This document shows positions 1 through 8,662 of a DNA stretch of 64,000 nt, in pieces (positions within the stretch are counted from its first letter, which is position 1; each line of letters opens with the position of its first letter). Origin of the DNA: Candidatus Rokuibacteriota bacterium. Its GTDB lineage: Bacteria; Methylomirabilota; Methylomirabilia; Rokubacteriales; CSP1-6. A program made the translations under genes and the position numbers. The notes under the pieces were generated by a model. That model searched no databases and was not told where the DNA came from. It saw only the letters and a list, made by a program, of their open reading frames with translations. The stretch spans positions 62,001 through 126,000 of the forward strand of contig JACQFL010000046.1 in the NCBI GenBank assembly GCA_016200085.1, written 5' to 3'.

Positions 1-1863
1 GTACCGGAGCGCCGCCTCGAACGCGCCCTGGGCCAACCCGACGGCGGATGCGGCGAGGGCCACCCGCGCCCCGGCGCCCCCGTCGGCGGGCGCGTCCAGC
101 ACGGCGGGGGCCGGCACGAGGACGTCGTCGAGCGTGAGCGCGGCGGGCGCGACACCGCGCGCACCGAGCGCGGCTTCCGGCGACGCCACGACGACCCCGG
201 GACGCGCGCGCTCGACGAGGACGGCGATCTCCCGCCCGTCGCCACCTCGGGCGCTGACGACGAAGACGCCGGCCGCGACGGCGTTCTCCACGAGCGGCAC
301 GGAGCCACGCAGGCGGTACTCCTCGCCCGCGCGCGTCGCGAGCACGGCGGACGGCTCGCCGCGGGCGTCCACGCCGAGGAGCTCGCCGCGCGTCATGGGC
401 GGCAGGAGCCGCTCGCGCAGCCCGGGATCGCCGTGGCGCGCGATCGCATCGCCGGCGCACGCGTGGGAGGCGACCACGCCGGCGAGCGCCGCCGAGCCGC
501 GCGCGATCTCCTCGAGGAGCATGGCCCACGTGCGCCCGTCCAGGCCGAGGCCGCCGTAGTCCGGGGGCAGGACAGCGCCGAGGATGCCGAGATCGGCGAG
601 CCCGCGCACGGTCGTCGAAGGAAAGCGGCGGGCTGCGTCATCGTCCCGCGCCGTCGCCGCGACGGTCTTCTCGACGAACTGGCGGACGGCGAGCACGATC
701 AGTCGCCGGTCGGCGTCCTCCTCGTCGCGCGAGGTCAGCGCGCCCAGCCGCTCGCCGTAGCGCTCCAGCACCTGGCGGGCGATGAGCAGGCGCTGGATCT
801 CGTTGGTGCCCTCGCCGATGATCATCAGCGGCGCGTCGCGGTAGTAGCGCTCCAGGGGCAGGCGCTCGAGGGTGCCCGCCGGCCCGTGCAGGCGCAGGGC
901 CTCGGCGGCGAGCGCCTGGGCGGTCTCGGAGGCCAGCAGCTTGGCGATGCCCGCCTCGACGTCGCACCGCTCCTGGCGGTCCTTCATGCCGGCGGCCCAG
1001 TACGTGGTCAGGCGCGCCGCCTCGAGCCGCGCCGCCATGTCCGCGAGGGCAGGGGACGGCGCCCCCGCCGCGCGCGCGTGCTCGCGGGCGGCATCCATCG
1101 CCGCCTGGGCCACGCCGACGGCGCGTGCGGCGATGTTGATGCGTCCGGTCTCGAGCCCGCTCATCACGTGCTTGAAGCCGCGGCCCTCGACGCCGCCGAC
1201 GAGGTTCGCCGCGGGCACCGCGAAGCCGTCGAAGACCAGCTCCGCCGTGTCGACGCCCTTGTAGCCGAGCTTGGCGATGTTCTGGGCCACCCGCAGCCCC
1301 GGATGACCCTTCTCGACGACGAAGCACGACATGCCGCGATGCCGCGGGCTGGCCGACGGCTCCGTCACCGCGAGCAGGGCGAAGGTGTTGCCCTCGCGGC
1401 CGTTGGTGACGAACATCTTGGTGCCGTCGATCACGTACTCGTCCCCGCGCCGCCGGGCCACCGTCCGGATGGCCTGGACGTCGGAGCCCGCGTGGGGCTC
1501 GGTGAGACAGAGGCCGCCGCGGCACTCGCCGGCGGCCAGGCGCGGCAGGAAGCGCGCGCGCTGCTCGTCGGTGCCGTGGTGGAGGACGATGAGGGCGGCC
1601 ATGGTGTGGCTGTTGATCACGCCGGCCAGCGACATCCAGCCCCGGCAGAGCTCCTCGATCACGCGGGCGTAGGTGCTGACGTCGAGCCCGAGCCCGCCCC
1701 ACGCCGCGGGCACGAGGGCGCCGAAGAGCCCGAGCTCGCGCATGCGCGCGACCAGCGCGTGCGGATAGGCGTCGGCGTGCTCGAGGGCGCCCGCCGCGGG
1801 GGTCACCTCGTGCTCGACGAAGCGGCGGACGGCGGCGACGACGGGGGCCGGCGATGCAGGCAT
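1..1863 (-). CDS. Tandem-duplicated acyl-CoA dehydrogenase (3' end off the window)
   Basis: The 621 residues visible contain two acyl-CoA dehydrogenase units in one chain. Unit 1 (about 1-375) has the FAD/substrate motif TEPHAGSD near residue 121 and the C-terminal IGEGTNEIQR, whose Glu351 is the expected catalytic base. Unit 2 starts near residue 385 and aligns with the N-terminal and middle domains again (for example VLPPDYGGLG against VPAAWGGLGL), but the TEPHAGSD segment is replaced by a degenerate sequence, so it may not bind FAD normally. Members of the family oxidise acyl-CoA to enoyl-CoA. The ATG at 1863 fits the family N-terminus. The gene is divergent from the phosphodiesterase at 1892. 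Substrate cannot be told. The fusion is read directly; loss of activity in unit 2 is inference. Confidence 0.85.
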   Translation of the reverse strand, partial: MPASPAPVVAAVRRFVEHEVTPAAGALEHADAYPHALVARMRELGLFGALVPAAWGGLGLDVSTYARVIEELCRGWMSLAGVINSHTMAALIVLHHGTDEQRARFLPRLAAGECRGGLCLTEPHAGSDVQAIRTVARRRGDEYVIDGTKMFVTNGREGNTFALLAVTEPSASPRHRGMSCFVVEKGHPGLRVAQNIAKLGYKGVDTAELVFDGFAVPAANLVGGVEGRGFKHVMSGLETGRINIAARAVGVAQAAMDAAREHARAAGAPSPALADMAARLEAARLTTYWAAGMKDRQERCDVEAGIAKLLASETAQALAAEALRLHGPAGTLERLPLERYYRDAPLMIIGEGTNEIQRLLIARQVLERYGERLGALTSRDEEDADRRLIVLAVRQFVEKTVAATARDDDAARRFPSTTVRGLADLGILGAVLPPDYGGLGLDGRTWAMLLEEIARGSAALAGVVASHACAGDAIARHGDPGLRERLLPPMTRGELLGVDARGEPSAVLATRAGEEYRLRGSVPLVENAVAAGVFVVSARGGDGREIAVLVERARPGVVVASPEAALGARGVAPAALTLDDVLVPAPAVLDAPADGGAGARVALAASAVGLAQGAFEAALRY

Positions 1864-1876
1864 TGCGGTCGGATAT

Positions 1877-1882
1877 TACAAT
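1877..1882 (+). promoter_or_regulatory. -10-like TACAAT close to start of the phosphodiesterase
   Basis: The hexamer TACAAT ends 9 nt before the ATG at 1892, leaving no room for a Shine-Dalgarno site. It fits the leaderless or very short-leader pattern seen at many genes in this window. No clear -35 box. Confidence 0.45.
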
Positions 1883-1891
1883 AGACGTCGG

Positions 1892-3523
1892 ATGACGTTG
1901 GACGACCTCGTGCTCGCCCTCCAGCGTCTCGTCGATCGCCTGGTGCGTCGTCTTCGCCTCGGTCCTCCGCCGCTGCCGGGGCGGCGCCGCCTGCTCATCG
2001 TGCAGATCGACGGGCTCTCGCGGGCCGTGCTCCAGGAGGCCCTGGCGCAGGGCCGGATGCCGTTCGTGCGCTCGCTCCTTCGCCACGGCTTCCGCCTGGC
2101 GCCCATGTCGGTCGGCCTGCCGACCTCGACCCCCGCGTTCCAGCTCTCGGCGATGTACGGCGTGAGGCCCGACATCCCGGGCTTCCACTATCACGACAAG
2201 CGCCGCCGGGCGGACGTGTACTTTCCGCGCTCCCGCGACGCGGCGTGGGTGGAGGCGACGCAGGCGGCCGGACGGGAGGGGATCCTCGACGGCGGCAGCG
2301 CCTACGGGTGCGTGTTCACCGGCGGCGCCGCCAACAACGTGTTCAACTTCGCCCGCATGTGGCGCCCGGGCGGCCGGGGCCTGCTGCGCGCGCTCTCGGG
2401 ATTCGTGGTCCTCTACTGGGTCCTCGCGAAGGGCAGCGTGGCCACGGTGCTCGAGCTGGGCCGCGCGGCCGGCCGCAGCCTCAGGGGCGAGCGTCCGCCC
2501 GGGTGGAAGTTCATCACGCTCAAGGTCGCGGTCTCGGTCTGGGTGCGCCAGCTCTTCACGCTCGGCGCTTCGCGGGACCTCTACGCCGGCGCCCCCGCCG
2601 TGTACGTCAACTACCTCGATTACGACGTCATGGCCCATGCCTACGGCCCGCGGCACCGCCGGGCCTTCCGGGCGCTCCGCCGCGTGGACGCCTCGCTGCG
2701 CCAGCTCTGGCGAGTCGTGCGCCGCGTCCCGGGGCACGGCTACGACCTCTACGTGCTCTCCGACCACGGCCTGGCCGAGATGAGGTCGTTTCGCGCGCTC
2801 AACGGCGGGCGCCCGCTCGAGCGTCTCCTCTTCGAGGATTTCTTCGACCGTGTCGCGCTGAGGGACGCCGGGGGCGCCGCCGCCGGCTCGGGCGAGCTGG
2901 TCGCCGGGCTCCAGGCCTATCGTCGAGAGCGCGGCTCGGGGCTGGTGCAGCGCTTCGTGAATTACATCGAGCGCGACTTCCTCGGGCGCCTGCGGTCGCC
3001 GTCGCCGCCGGTGGATCGCGCGCCGGAGGCCGTCGAGCGCGACGGGGTGCGGGTCATCTCGGCGGGACCGAACGCCTTCGTCTACTTCCTGCACGAGACG
3101 CCGCCCCTAGCGGTCGAGGCGATCGACGAACGCCACCCCGGGCTCGTGGACGACATCTCGCGCGCGCGCGGCATCGGCTTCGTGCTCGTGCGTGCAGCCG
3201 GAGGTCCCGTGTGCGTGTGGCGCGGCAAGCGCTATCCCTTGGACGCCATCGAGGGCGGCCCCTTCGCCGACCGGCCGGACCGGGCGCTCGTGGCCGAGGA
3301 CCTCCGCCAGCTGATGGCCATGCCGAGCGCGGGCGACCTCGTGATCTACGGCCACGCCTCGCCCGACGGCGACGTGTCGTTCGTCGACGAGCTGGGCGCC
3401 CACGCGGGACCAGGCCGGGAAGAGCTGGAGACGTTCATCGTGGCGCCGGAGCGCGCGCCGCTGCCCGCCCCCATCGAGCACCCGGTGCAGCTCTACCCGT
3501 TCTTTCTCCGATACCGGGCATGA
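1892..3523 (+). CDS. Type I phosphodiesterase/nucleotide pyrophosphatase-like protein (alkaline phosphatase superfamily)
   Basis: A 543-residue protein of the alkaline phosphatase/PDE fold. Visible metal-site motifs, in order: QIDGLS (first metal Asp, about residue 38), a Thr/Ser-rich nucleophile region LPTSTPAFQ near 77 followed by YGVRPDIPG, the NYLDYDVMAHAYGP Asp/His motif near 246, and SDHG near 296. A hydrophobic stretch around residues 165-190 suggests membrane association. The stop overlaps the ATG of the following EEP-family phosphatase, so the two are probably co-translated and may act on the same phosphodiester or phospholipid-type substrate. The exact substrate is unknown. Confidence 0.8.
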   Translation: MTLDDLVLALQRLVDRLVRRLRLGPPPLPGRRRLLIVQIDGLSRAVLQEALAQGRMPFVRSLLRHGFRLAPMSVGLPTSTPAFQLSAMYGVRPDIPGFHYHDKRRRADVYFPRSRDAAWVEATQAAGREGILDGGSAYGCVFTGGAANNVFNFARMWRPGGRGLLRALSGFVVLYWVLAKGSVATVLELGRAAGRSLRGERPPGWKFITLKVAVSVWVRQLFTLGASRDLYAGAPAVYVNYLDYDVMAHAYGPRHRRAFRALRRVDASLRQLWRVVRRVPGHGYDLYVLSDHGLAEMRSFRALNGGRPLERLLFEDFFDRVALRDAGGAAAGSGELVAGLQAYRRERGSGLVQRFVNYIERDFLGRLRSPSPPVDRAPEAVERDGVRVISAGPNAFVYFLHETPPLAVEAIDERHPGLVDDISRARGIGFVLVRAAGGPVCVWRGKRYPLDAIEGGPFADRPDRALVAEDLRQLMAMPSAGDLVIYGHASPDGDVSFVDELGAHAGPGREELETFIVAPERAPLPAPIEHPVQLYPFFLRYRA

Positions 3524-4278
3524 AGACGCTCGTCGTCGCCAGCTACAACATCCACCGGGGCGTCGGCCTGGACCGGCGGCGCGACCTCGGCCGCATCGCC
3601 GACGTCATCGCGGAGATCGGCCCCGACGTCATCGGGCTCCAGGAGGTCATCCGGGCCGGCGACACCGCGCACCTCGATCAGGCCATGCATCTCGCGTCCA
3701 AGCTCGGCATGGAGTTCGTCATGGGCGCCACGCGGTCGCACGGCGCCGCCGGGATCTACGGCAACGCGGTCCTCACGCGGTGGCCCGTGGTCGGCTCCGC
3801 CCGCTGTGACATCTCGCACGGCCGTCGCGAGCCGCGCGGCTGCCTGCGGGTCGACGTCGACGTCGACGGCGTGACGCTGCACGTCTTCAACGCCCACTTC
3901 GGCCTGGCCCTGCGCGAGCGGCGCGCCCAGCTGGAGCTGCTGGGCGCCTTCATGGCCGTGTCCTCCGGCTTGCTGGGGCCGCGCCTGTTGATGGGCGACT
4001 TCAACGAGTGGCACCGGGGGCCGATCACGCGGGGGCTGCGCCGCGAGTTCTCCTCGCCCATTCGCCGGATGCGCCGGACCCACCCGGCGATCTTCCCGCT
4101 CTTCCGCCTGGACCGGATCTACTGGGACGTCGAGCTCGAGGGCCAGGAGTTCCACGTCCACCGCACGCGCCTGTCCCGCGTCGCCTCCGACCACCTGCCG
4201 GTGGTGGCCCGCCTGCGCCTGCTCCACCCCGGCCCCGAGCCCTACGTCACCGGCGAGAAGCTACCCCCTCCCGAATGA
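3520..4278 (+). CDS. Endonuclease/exonuclease/phosphatase (EEP, DNase I-like) family hydrolase
   Basis: A 252-residue EEP-fold enzyme. Conserved stations are visible: SYNIHRG near the N-terminus (metal Asn), GLQEV (metal Glu), NAHFG (catalytic His), MGDFNEW (Asp/Asn pair) and the C-terminal SDHLPV Asp-His dyad. The family hydrolyses phosphodiesters or phosphomonoesters in nucleic acids or phospholipids. The ATG at 3520 overlaps the upstream stop as ATGA, giving translational coupling with the phosphodiesterase; similar pairs occur in cardiolipin/phosphatidyl-transfer gene neighbourhoods, but no such gene is seen here. No signal peptide. Confidence 0.82.
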   Translation: MKTLVVASYNIHRGVGLDRRRDLGRIADVIAEIGPDVIGLQEVIRAGDTAHLDQAMHLASKLGMEFVMGATRSHGAAGIYGNAVLTRWPVVGSARCDISHGRREPRGCLRVDVDVDGVTLHVFNAHFGLALRERRAQLELLGAFMAVSSGLLGPRLLMGDFNEWHRGPITRGLRREFSSPIRRMRRTHPAIFPLFRLDRIYWDVELEGQEFHVHRTRLSRVASDHLPVVARLRLLHPGPEPYVTGEKLPPPE

Positions 4279-4375
4279 CCGCCGGCATCCCGGTCAGCCG
4301 GGGCATTCAGGAAGGGCCGTCGCCCCAGGTGGACGGGTGACGTGGCGGCCGTCGCACGGAGCGAGCCGGGGGACT

Positions 4376-4394
4376 CCACCCCGGGCGGGGGTGG
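4376..4394. terminator. Candidate bidirectional hairpin between convergent genes
   Basis: CCACCCC and GGGGTGG form a 7-bp GC stem around a 5-nt loop, lying between the convergent ends of the EEP gene (4278) and the M20 hydrolase (4440). No T-tract follows, so an intrinsic terminator is only a guess. The remaining 160 nt between the genes shows nothing else. Confidence 0.35.
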
Positions 4395-4439
4395 CGAGCA
4401 GTGGAAGTGTGAGGTGAGCCGCCCCGGAGCGCCGTCAGA

Positions 4440-5690
4440 TCACGCGCGCTCGGCGAGGTCGAGGGCGGCGAGGAAGAGGGTGTTGGCGCCGTCCTCGATG
4501 TCCTCGATCGCGGTGAACTCCTCCTCGCAATGGCTGCGGCCCTCGTGCGAGGGGACGAAGATCATGCCCGTGGGGCCGATGGCCGCCATGTACTGCGCGT
4601 CGTGGCCGGCGCCGGAGCGGATGCGGTGGAAGCGTGCGCCGGTGGCCCGCGCGGCGCGCTCGACGGCGGCGATCACGTCGGGGGTGAACGCGGTGCAGGG
4701 CACGCGCCAGTAGTGCTCCAGCTCGTACGTCACGCCTTCACGCGCGCACGCGGCGCGCACGAGCTCGTCGAGCATGTCCCGGGCGCGGTCGAGGGCGGCG
4801 TCGCGCGGGTCGCGCATGTCGATGGACATCGCGACGCGGCCGGGGATGGCGTTGACGATGTTAGGTGTCACCGCCAGCGTGCCCACCGTCGTCACCAGGT
4901 CGCCGCCGATCTCGGTGGCGATCCTCCGCGCCCCGGCCACCACCTCGGCGGCGGCCACGAGGGCGTCGTGACGGATGCGCATGGGCGTGGGCCCGGCGTG
5001 GTCCTGCACCCCGGTGATGGTGAGCCGGCTCCACGCGATGGCCACGATGCCCTCCACGACGCCGACCGAGAGGCCTTCCTCTTCGAGGAACGGCCCCTGC
5101 TCGATGTGCAGCTCGAGGTAGGCGCGCATGGGGCGCGCCACGCAGGGCTCCGGGCCCAGGTAGCCGATCCGCTCCAGCTCGTCGACCAGCCGGATGCCGT
5201 CGCGGTCGCGCGCGTTGTAGGCGTCCTCGAGCGCGATCTTGCCCGCCATCACCCCGGAGGCGATCATGGCGGGCTGGAAGCGGGCGCCTTCCTCGTTGGT
5301 GAAGATCACCAGCGTGACGGGATGGCGCGTGCGCACGGCGTGCTCGTTCAAGGCGCGGATCGCCTCGAGCCCGCACAGCACGCCGAGCTGACCGTCGTAC
5401 CGGCCGCCCGTCGGCACGGAGTCCACGTGCGAGCCCATCATCACCGGCGGCAGACCGGGGACGCTGCCCGCGCGCTCGCCGAAGATGTTGCCCATCCGGT
5501 CGACCGTGATCCGGAGGCCGGCCTCGCGCATCCAGGCGACCATCTGGTCGCGCCCGCGCCGGTCCTCGTCGGTCAGCGCGAGGCGGGTGAGCCCGCCGCG
5601 CGGCGTGGCGCCGATGCGCCCGAGCTCCTCGATGGAGCGCTCGAGACGACCCCGATCGATCCTCCACGCCAGGACATCGGTCTCCGCCAT
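4440..5690 (-). CDS. M20-family amidohydrolase (N-carbamoyl-L-amino acid hydrolase / allantoate amidohydrolase type)
   Basis: A 416-residue zinc peptidase-fold hydrolase of the hydantoinase/carbamoylase group. It shows MGSHVDSVPTGGRYDG (metal His and Asp), FTNEEGARF (catalytic Glu and metal Glu), HIEQGP (metal His) and the late VPSHEGRSHCEEE segment (last metal His). These enzymes hydrolyse N-carbamoyl amino acids, allantoate or ureido acids. The ATG at 5690 was chosen because the longer open frame upstream runs into the divergent Nudix gene and lacks family similarity. A hydantoinase is encoded 20 kb away (25281), so a hydantoin/carbamoyl route is possible but not shown to be linked. Confidence 0.85.
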   Translation of the reverse strand: MAETDVLAWRIDRGRLERSIEELGRIGATPRGGLTRLALTDEDRRGRDQMVAWMREAGLRITVDRMGNIFGERAGSVPGLPPVMMGSHVDSVPTGGRYDGQLGVLCGLEAIRALNEHAVRTRHPVTLVIFTNEEGARFQPAMIASGVMAGKIALEDAYNARDRDGIRLVDELERIGYLGPEPCVARPMRAYLELHIEQGPFLEEEGLSVGVVEGIVAIAWSRLTITGVQDHAGPTPMRIRHDALVAAAEVVAGARRIATEIGGDLVTTVGTLAVTPNIVNAIPGRVAMSIDMRDPRDAALDRARDMLDELVRAACAREGVTYELEHYWRVPCTAFTPDVIAAVERAARATGARFHRIRSGAGHDAQYMAAIGPTGMIFVPSHEGRSHCEEEFTAIEDIEDGANTLFLAALDLAERA

Positions 5691-5774
5691 GCTGTCGGTG
5701 ATCCTCCAACCGAAGGGTAGCGCCGTCCTGGAAGGACTGCCAGGGCCAGCGCGTCTCGCTGCCGACGCGCGTGC

Positions 5775-5780
5775 TAGACT
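5775..5780 (+). promoter_or_regulatory. -10-like TAGACT 7 nt before the Nudix start
   Basis: TAGACT is followed by 7 nt and the GTG at 5788, placing transcription start at about the start codon. This supports GTG 5788 and a leaderless mRNA. No good -35 box is seen. Confidence 0.45.
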
Positions 5781-5787
5781 TTTCCTC

Positions 5788-6333
5788 GTGGGCGACGAGC
5801 ACGCGCACCGCTTCCTGGCGCCGGAGACCGTCCGCTTCTGCCCGCTCTGCGGCGGCGTGCTGGGGCGCGAGGCGGTGCCACCCGACCAGCGCGAGCAGGC
5901 GGTGTGCTCGCGCTGCCGCTTCATCTTCTACCTGAACCCCAAGCTGGTGGCGGGCACGATCCCGGAGCAGGACGGCCGCATCTTGTTGACGCGCCGGTCC
6001 ATCAATCCCGGACGGGGGCTGTGGACGTTCCCCGGCGGGTTCGTCGACTTCGGCGAGACGACGGCGGACGCGGCGATCCGCGAGACGTTCGAGGAGACGG
6101 GGCTCAAGGTCGACCTCACCGGTCTGCTCAATGTCTACTCGTACGGCGGCGCGCCGGTCATCATCGTGTACCGCGCGCAGGTGCTCGGCGGGGAGCTCAC
6201 GACCTGCGCTGAGAACGATCTCCTGCAGTGGATGACGCCCGACGAGATCCCGTGGCCGTCGCTGGCCTTCCCCTCCACCCGCGAGGCGCTCCGTGAGTAC
6301 CTCGGCGAGCGCGGCATCGTTCCCGGCGGCTGA
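5788..6333 (+). CDS. Nudix hydrolase with N-terminal zinc ribbon
   Basis: A 181-residue protein. Residues 18-43 carry a CPLC...CSRC zinc ribbon of the type found in NADH-pyrophosphatase-like Nudix proteins. The Nudix box (GX5EX7REUXEEXGU) is complete at about residues 84-106, with RETFEETGL. The family hydrolyses nucleoside diphosphates linked to another moiety, such as ADP-ribose, NADH or dNTPs; the substrate cannot be fixed from sequence. The GTG start is supported by a -10 hexamer 7 nt upstream and by the position of the zinc ribbon. Confidence 0.85.
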   Translation: MGDEHAHRFLAPETVRFCPLCGGVLGREAVPPDQREQAVCSRCRFIFYLNPKLVAGTIPEQDGRILLTRRSINPGRGLWTFPGGFVDFGETTADAAIRETFEETGLKVDLTGLLNVYSYGGAPVIIVYRAQVLGGELTTCAENDLLQWMTPDEIPWPSLAFPSTREALREYLGERGIVPGG

Positions 6334-6351
6334 TCAGAGGAGGTCTCCTCG

Positions 6352-6720
6352 ATGCGACACGGGATGCTGCTCTCGATCGCGCTCCTGCTCGTCACCGCTT
6401 CGGCCGCGCCCGGGACCGAGCCCATCGTCATCCCGCCGGGGTACCTGAGGGTCGAAGCGCAGCCCGCCACCACGCGCGCCGGCCGCCCGATCGTGGAAGG
6501 CTACGTCCACAACCTGCGCGGCCACGGGGTCATCCGCCTCCGGCTGGCGATCGAGCAACTCGACGCCGCCGGCCAGGTCGTGGGGAGCGAGCCCTTCTGG
6601 ATCCCCGGCGAGCTGGCGCCGTTCGACCGCGCCTACTTCAGCGCGTCCGTCCCGGTGGCCGGCGCGACGTACCGCGTGCTGATCGTGTCCGCCACGTGGG
6701 TGAAGGGCGGCGGCGCGTAG
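6352..6720 (+). CDS. Small secreted protein of unknown function
   Basis: A 122-residue protein with a typical Sec signal peptide (Met-Arg-His, then a Leu/Ala-rich core to about residue 20). The mature part is beta-rich, with the pattern of small FxLYD-like or Ig-like extracellular domains (GRPIVEGYVHN, then an apolar C-terminal strand), but I do not recognise the family with certainty. A strong AGGAGG lies 8 nt before the ATG. It follows the Nudix gene by 18 nt and converges with the luciferase-like gene at 6730. Confidence 0.6.
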   Translation: MRHGMLLSIALLLVTASAAPGTEPIVIPPGYLRVEAQPATTRAGRPIVEGYVHNLRGHGVIRLRLAIEQLDAAGQVVGSEPFWIPGELAPFDRAYFSASVPVAGATYRVLIVSATWVKGGGA

Positions 6721-6729
6721 GCGAGCGCC

Positions 6730-7668
6730 TCAGCCCTTGCGGACGATCTCGCTCGCGAACGCCTCCAGCGCCTCCCAGTCGTAGGGCCCTTCGCGGAACG
6801 CGATGTTGAGCCGCGTGCAGCCGAGCGCGCGGAAGGCCTCCACCATCTCGGGCGCGTCCTTCACGGTGCCGCGGAGATAGCCGGTACGCGCGCTCCGCTC
6901 CGCGCTGCCGCCCCAGTGGCTCGTGAAGATCTCGTCGGCGCGCGCGGCGCCCCGGGCGTCGGCGCCGAGGTAGAAGCCGAGATTGACGGTGCGCATGATC
7001 GTCCTGGGATCGCGCTTCTCCGTCTCGCACCACCGGTCGAGGACCTCGCTCTTGTGCTTCCAGTCGTCCGGCCCGATGTAGGCGCCGTTCCAGCCGTCCG
7101 CGTACTTCGCCGCCGCGCGCAGCGTCCGCTTCTCGCCGCGGCCGCCGATCCAGATGGGGATGCGGGGCTGCAGCGGCTTGGGGTTGTTGGGCGCGTTGGA
7201 CAGCTGGAAGTGCTTGCCCTGGAAATCGGCGCGCCGCTGCTCGGGGTCCAGGAGCAGGCGCATGATCTGCGCGTACTCCTCGAGCATGTCCTCGCGCGGG
7301 CCGATCGACGGGAAGCCATAGCCGTAGGCCGTCGCCTCGATGGCGTGCCACCCGGCGCCGAGCCCGCAGTCCACGCGCCCGTTCGAGAGATGGTCGATGG
7401 TCGTCAGCGACTTCGCGAGGAGCGCGGGGTTGCGGTAAACGACGCAGTAGACACCGCTGCCGAGCCGCACGTGCTGGGTGTCCATGGCGGCGGCGGTGAG
7501 CGTGGCGATGGCCTCGTAGCAGTCCATGTCCCCGCCGCGCGGCGGCGATTCCTGGAAGTGGTCGGACACGGAGAACCAGTCGAAGCCCTTGGCGTCGGCG
7601 AATTTCCACAGCCTGCGCATCTCGCCGATGGGGCCGCCCATGTGGCCGATGTGAATCCCGAATTTCAT
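6730..7668 (-). CDS. Luciferase-like (LLM class) F420/FMN-dependent oxidoreductase
   Basis: A 312-residue TIM-barrel protein of the bacterial luciferase superfamily. It begins MKFGIHIGH and shows the usual FSVSDHF, LGSGVYC and RVDCGLGAGWH stretches, and an IWIGGRGEKR segment in the second half. Members transfer hydride with reduced flavin or F420. The ATG overlaps the DinB stop as ATGA. It is the last gene of a six-gene operon with two hydratase-type proteins and a thioesterase, which suggests a CoA-linked catabolic pathway, but the substrate is unknown. Confidence 0.82.
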   Translation of the reverse strand: MKFGIHIGHMGGPIGEMRRLWKFADAKGFDWFSVSDHFQESPPRGGDMDCYEAIATLTAAAMDTQHVRLGSGVYCVVYRNPALLAKSLTTIDHLSNGRVDCGLGAGWHAIEATAYGYGFPSIGPREDMLEEYAQIMRLLLDPEQRRADFQGKHFQLSNAPNNPKPLQPRIPIWIGGRGEKRTLRAAAKYADGWNGAYIGPDDWKHKSEVLDRWCETEKRDPRTIMRTVNLGFYLGADARGAARADEIFTSHWGGSAERSARTGYLRGTVKDAPEMVEAFRALGCTRLNIAFREGPYDWEALEAFASEIVRKG

Positions 7669-8225
7669 GTGCGTGGCTCTCCCTGTACGAGCGTCGTGCG
7701 GAGCTGCTCGAGGTGGTTGTCGTCGTGCGAGGCGAGGCTGGCGGCCCAGTCGGCAAGGCTCAGGGGGCCGAGACCGATGTGGACGCCGACCCGCTTCCAG
7801 TCGGCGGGCGCCAACCCACGTAACAGGCTCAGCACCTCCCCGCGCCGCCGCGCCAGCGCCGCGAGCGCCTGCCGCGCGTCCTGACGCCGGTACTGGCGCT
7901 CCTCGGCCCAGCGGTCGGGGTCGAGGGGGTGACCGATGGCGCCGCCGACCCGCCAGGGCTCGAGCTCGGCGGCCGTCGCGCGGAAGGCGAGGATGCGCGG
8001 CTCCTCGAGGGCCACGATCGTATGGAAGCGGAGCTGGAAGAGCTCCTCGACGTCGCGGAGGTGGCACACGACCTCCACGGCCGCCCAGTTCGTGGCGTCG
8101 GGACGGCGCCTGAGATCGGCCTCGCTGCGTCCGGCGATCGCCGCCTCGACCTCGCCCGGCGTCCGGGCCAGGCGGGCGACGCGCTCGTCGATGGAGGCCG
8201 CCCGGTAGTCCTCGAACGACGGCAC
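7665..8225 (-). CDS. DinB-family protein
   Basis: A 186-residue four-helix-bundle protein of the DinB/YfiT type. Metal-site histidines are visible in CHLRDVEELF (about residue 77) and the late SHDDNHLEQL segment. These proteins are metal-dependent thiol transferases or are uncharacterised. No ATG fits; the GTG at 8225, just after the stop of the MaoC gene, gives the right length. The gene sits between MaoC and the luciferase-like gene and overlaps the latter by 4 nt. Confidence 0.75.
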   Translation of the reverse strand: MPSFEDYRAASIDERVARLARTPGEVEAAIAGRSEADLRRRPDATNWAAVEVVCHLRDVEELFQLRFHTIVALEEPRILAFRATAAELEPWRVGGAIGHPLDPDRWAEERQYRRQDARQALAALARRRGEVLSLLRGLAPADWKRVGVHIGLGPLSLADWAASLASHDDNHLEQLRTTLVQGEPRT

Positions 8226-8227
8226 GA

Positions 8228-8662
8228 CTACGCGCGCGAGGGGAGCGCGACGGTAGCCTTGCCGGTGACGACCTTCTCGCCGCGCTGGTTCTGCGCCCAC
8301 ACCTCCAGCTCCACGAGGTGGGCGTCGTCTTTCGATGACTTCGACACCACGCGCCCGGTGCACGTGACCGTATCTTTCAAGCGGACGAGCGCCGCGAAGC
8401 GCACCCCGAACCGGCAAACCCTGCCCGCGCCGGCCCAGTCCGTCAGCGCCTGGCCGAGGAACCCCATCGAGAGCATGCCGTGGGCGAACACGTCGCCCAT
8501 GCCGGCGTTCCTGGCGAACTCCGGGTCCTGGTGGATGGGGTTGAAGTCGCCGGAGGCGCCGGCGTAGCGCGTGAGCTGGATCTGCTGGATCGGGCCCTTG
8601 ACCAGCGGCGTGACCTCGTCGCCGACCTGCACGTCCTCGAAGTAGCGTCCCGCGTATTTCAT
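8228..8662 (-). CDS. MaoC-like hot-dog dehydratase
   Basis: A 144-residue single hot-dog protein. The hydratase signature is clear: YAGASGDFNPIHQDPEFA (catalytic Asp and His) followed by VFAHGMLSMGF. Such proteins hydrate enoyl-CoA or related thioesters. Its ATG overlaps the stop of the upstream FAS1-like hydratase gene as ATGA, so the two halves are probably made together and form a heterodimer, the common arrangement for this pair. Confidence 0.85.
   Translation of the reverse strand: MKYAGRYFEDVQVGDEVTPLVKGPIQQIQLTRYAGASGDFNPIHQDPEFARNAGMGDVFAHGMLSMGFLGQALTDWAGAGRVCRFGVRFAALVRLKDTVTCTGRVVSKSSKDDAHLVELEVWAQNQRGEKVVTGKATVALPSRA

Noticed and set aside
433-1884. Long plus-strand open frame opposite the acyl-CoA dehydrogenase
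   Set aside because: Arg/Gly/Ala/His-rich shadow of the minus-strand gene, with no family features. Many similar long antisense frames occur because stop codons are rare at this GC content.
638-3094. 818-codon minus-strand open frame spanning two genes
   Set aside because: It covers the plus-strand phosphodiesterase antisense and the dehydrogenase in the wrong frame; low-complexity product.
4342-4713. Open frame from 4342 on the plus strand
   Set aside because: Shadow of the M20 hydrolase end; no domain, and the first 100 nt are intergenic.
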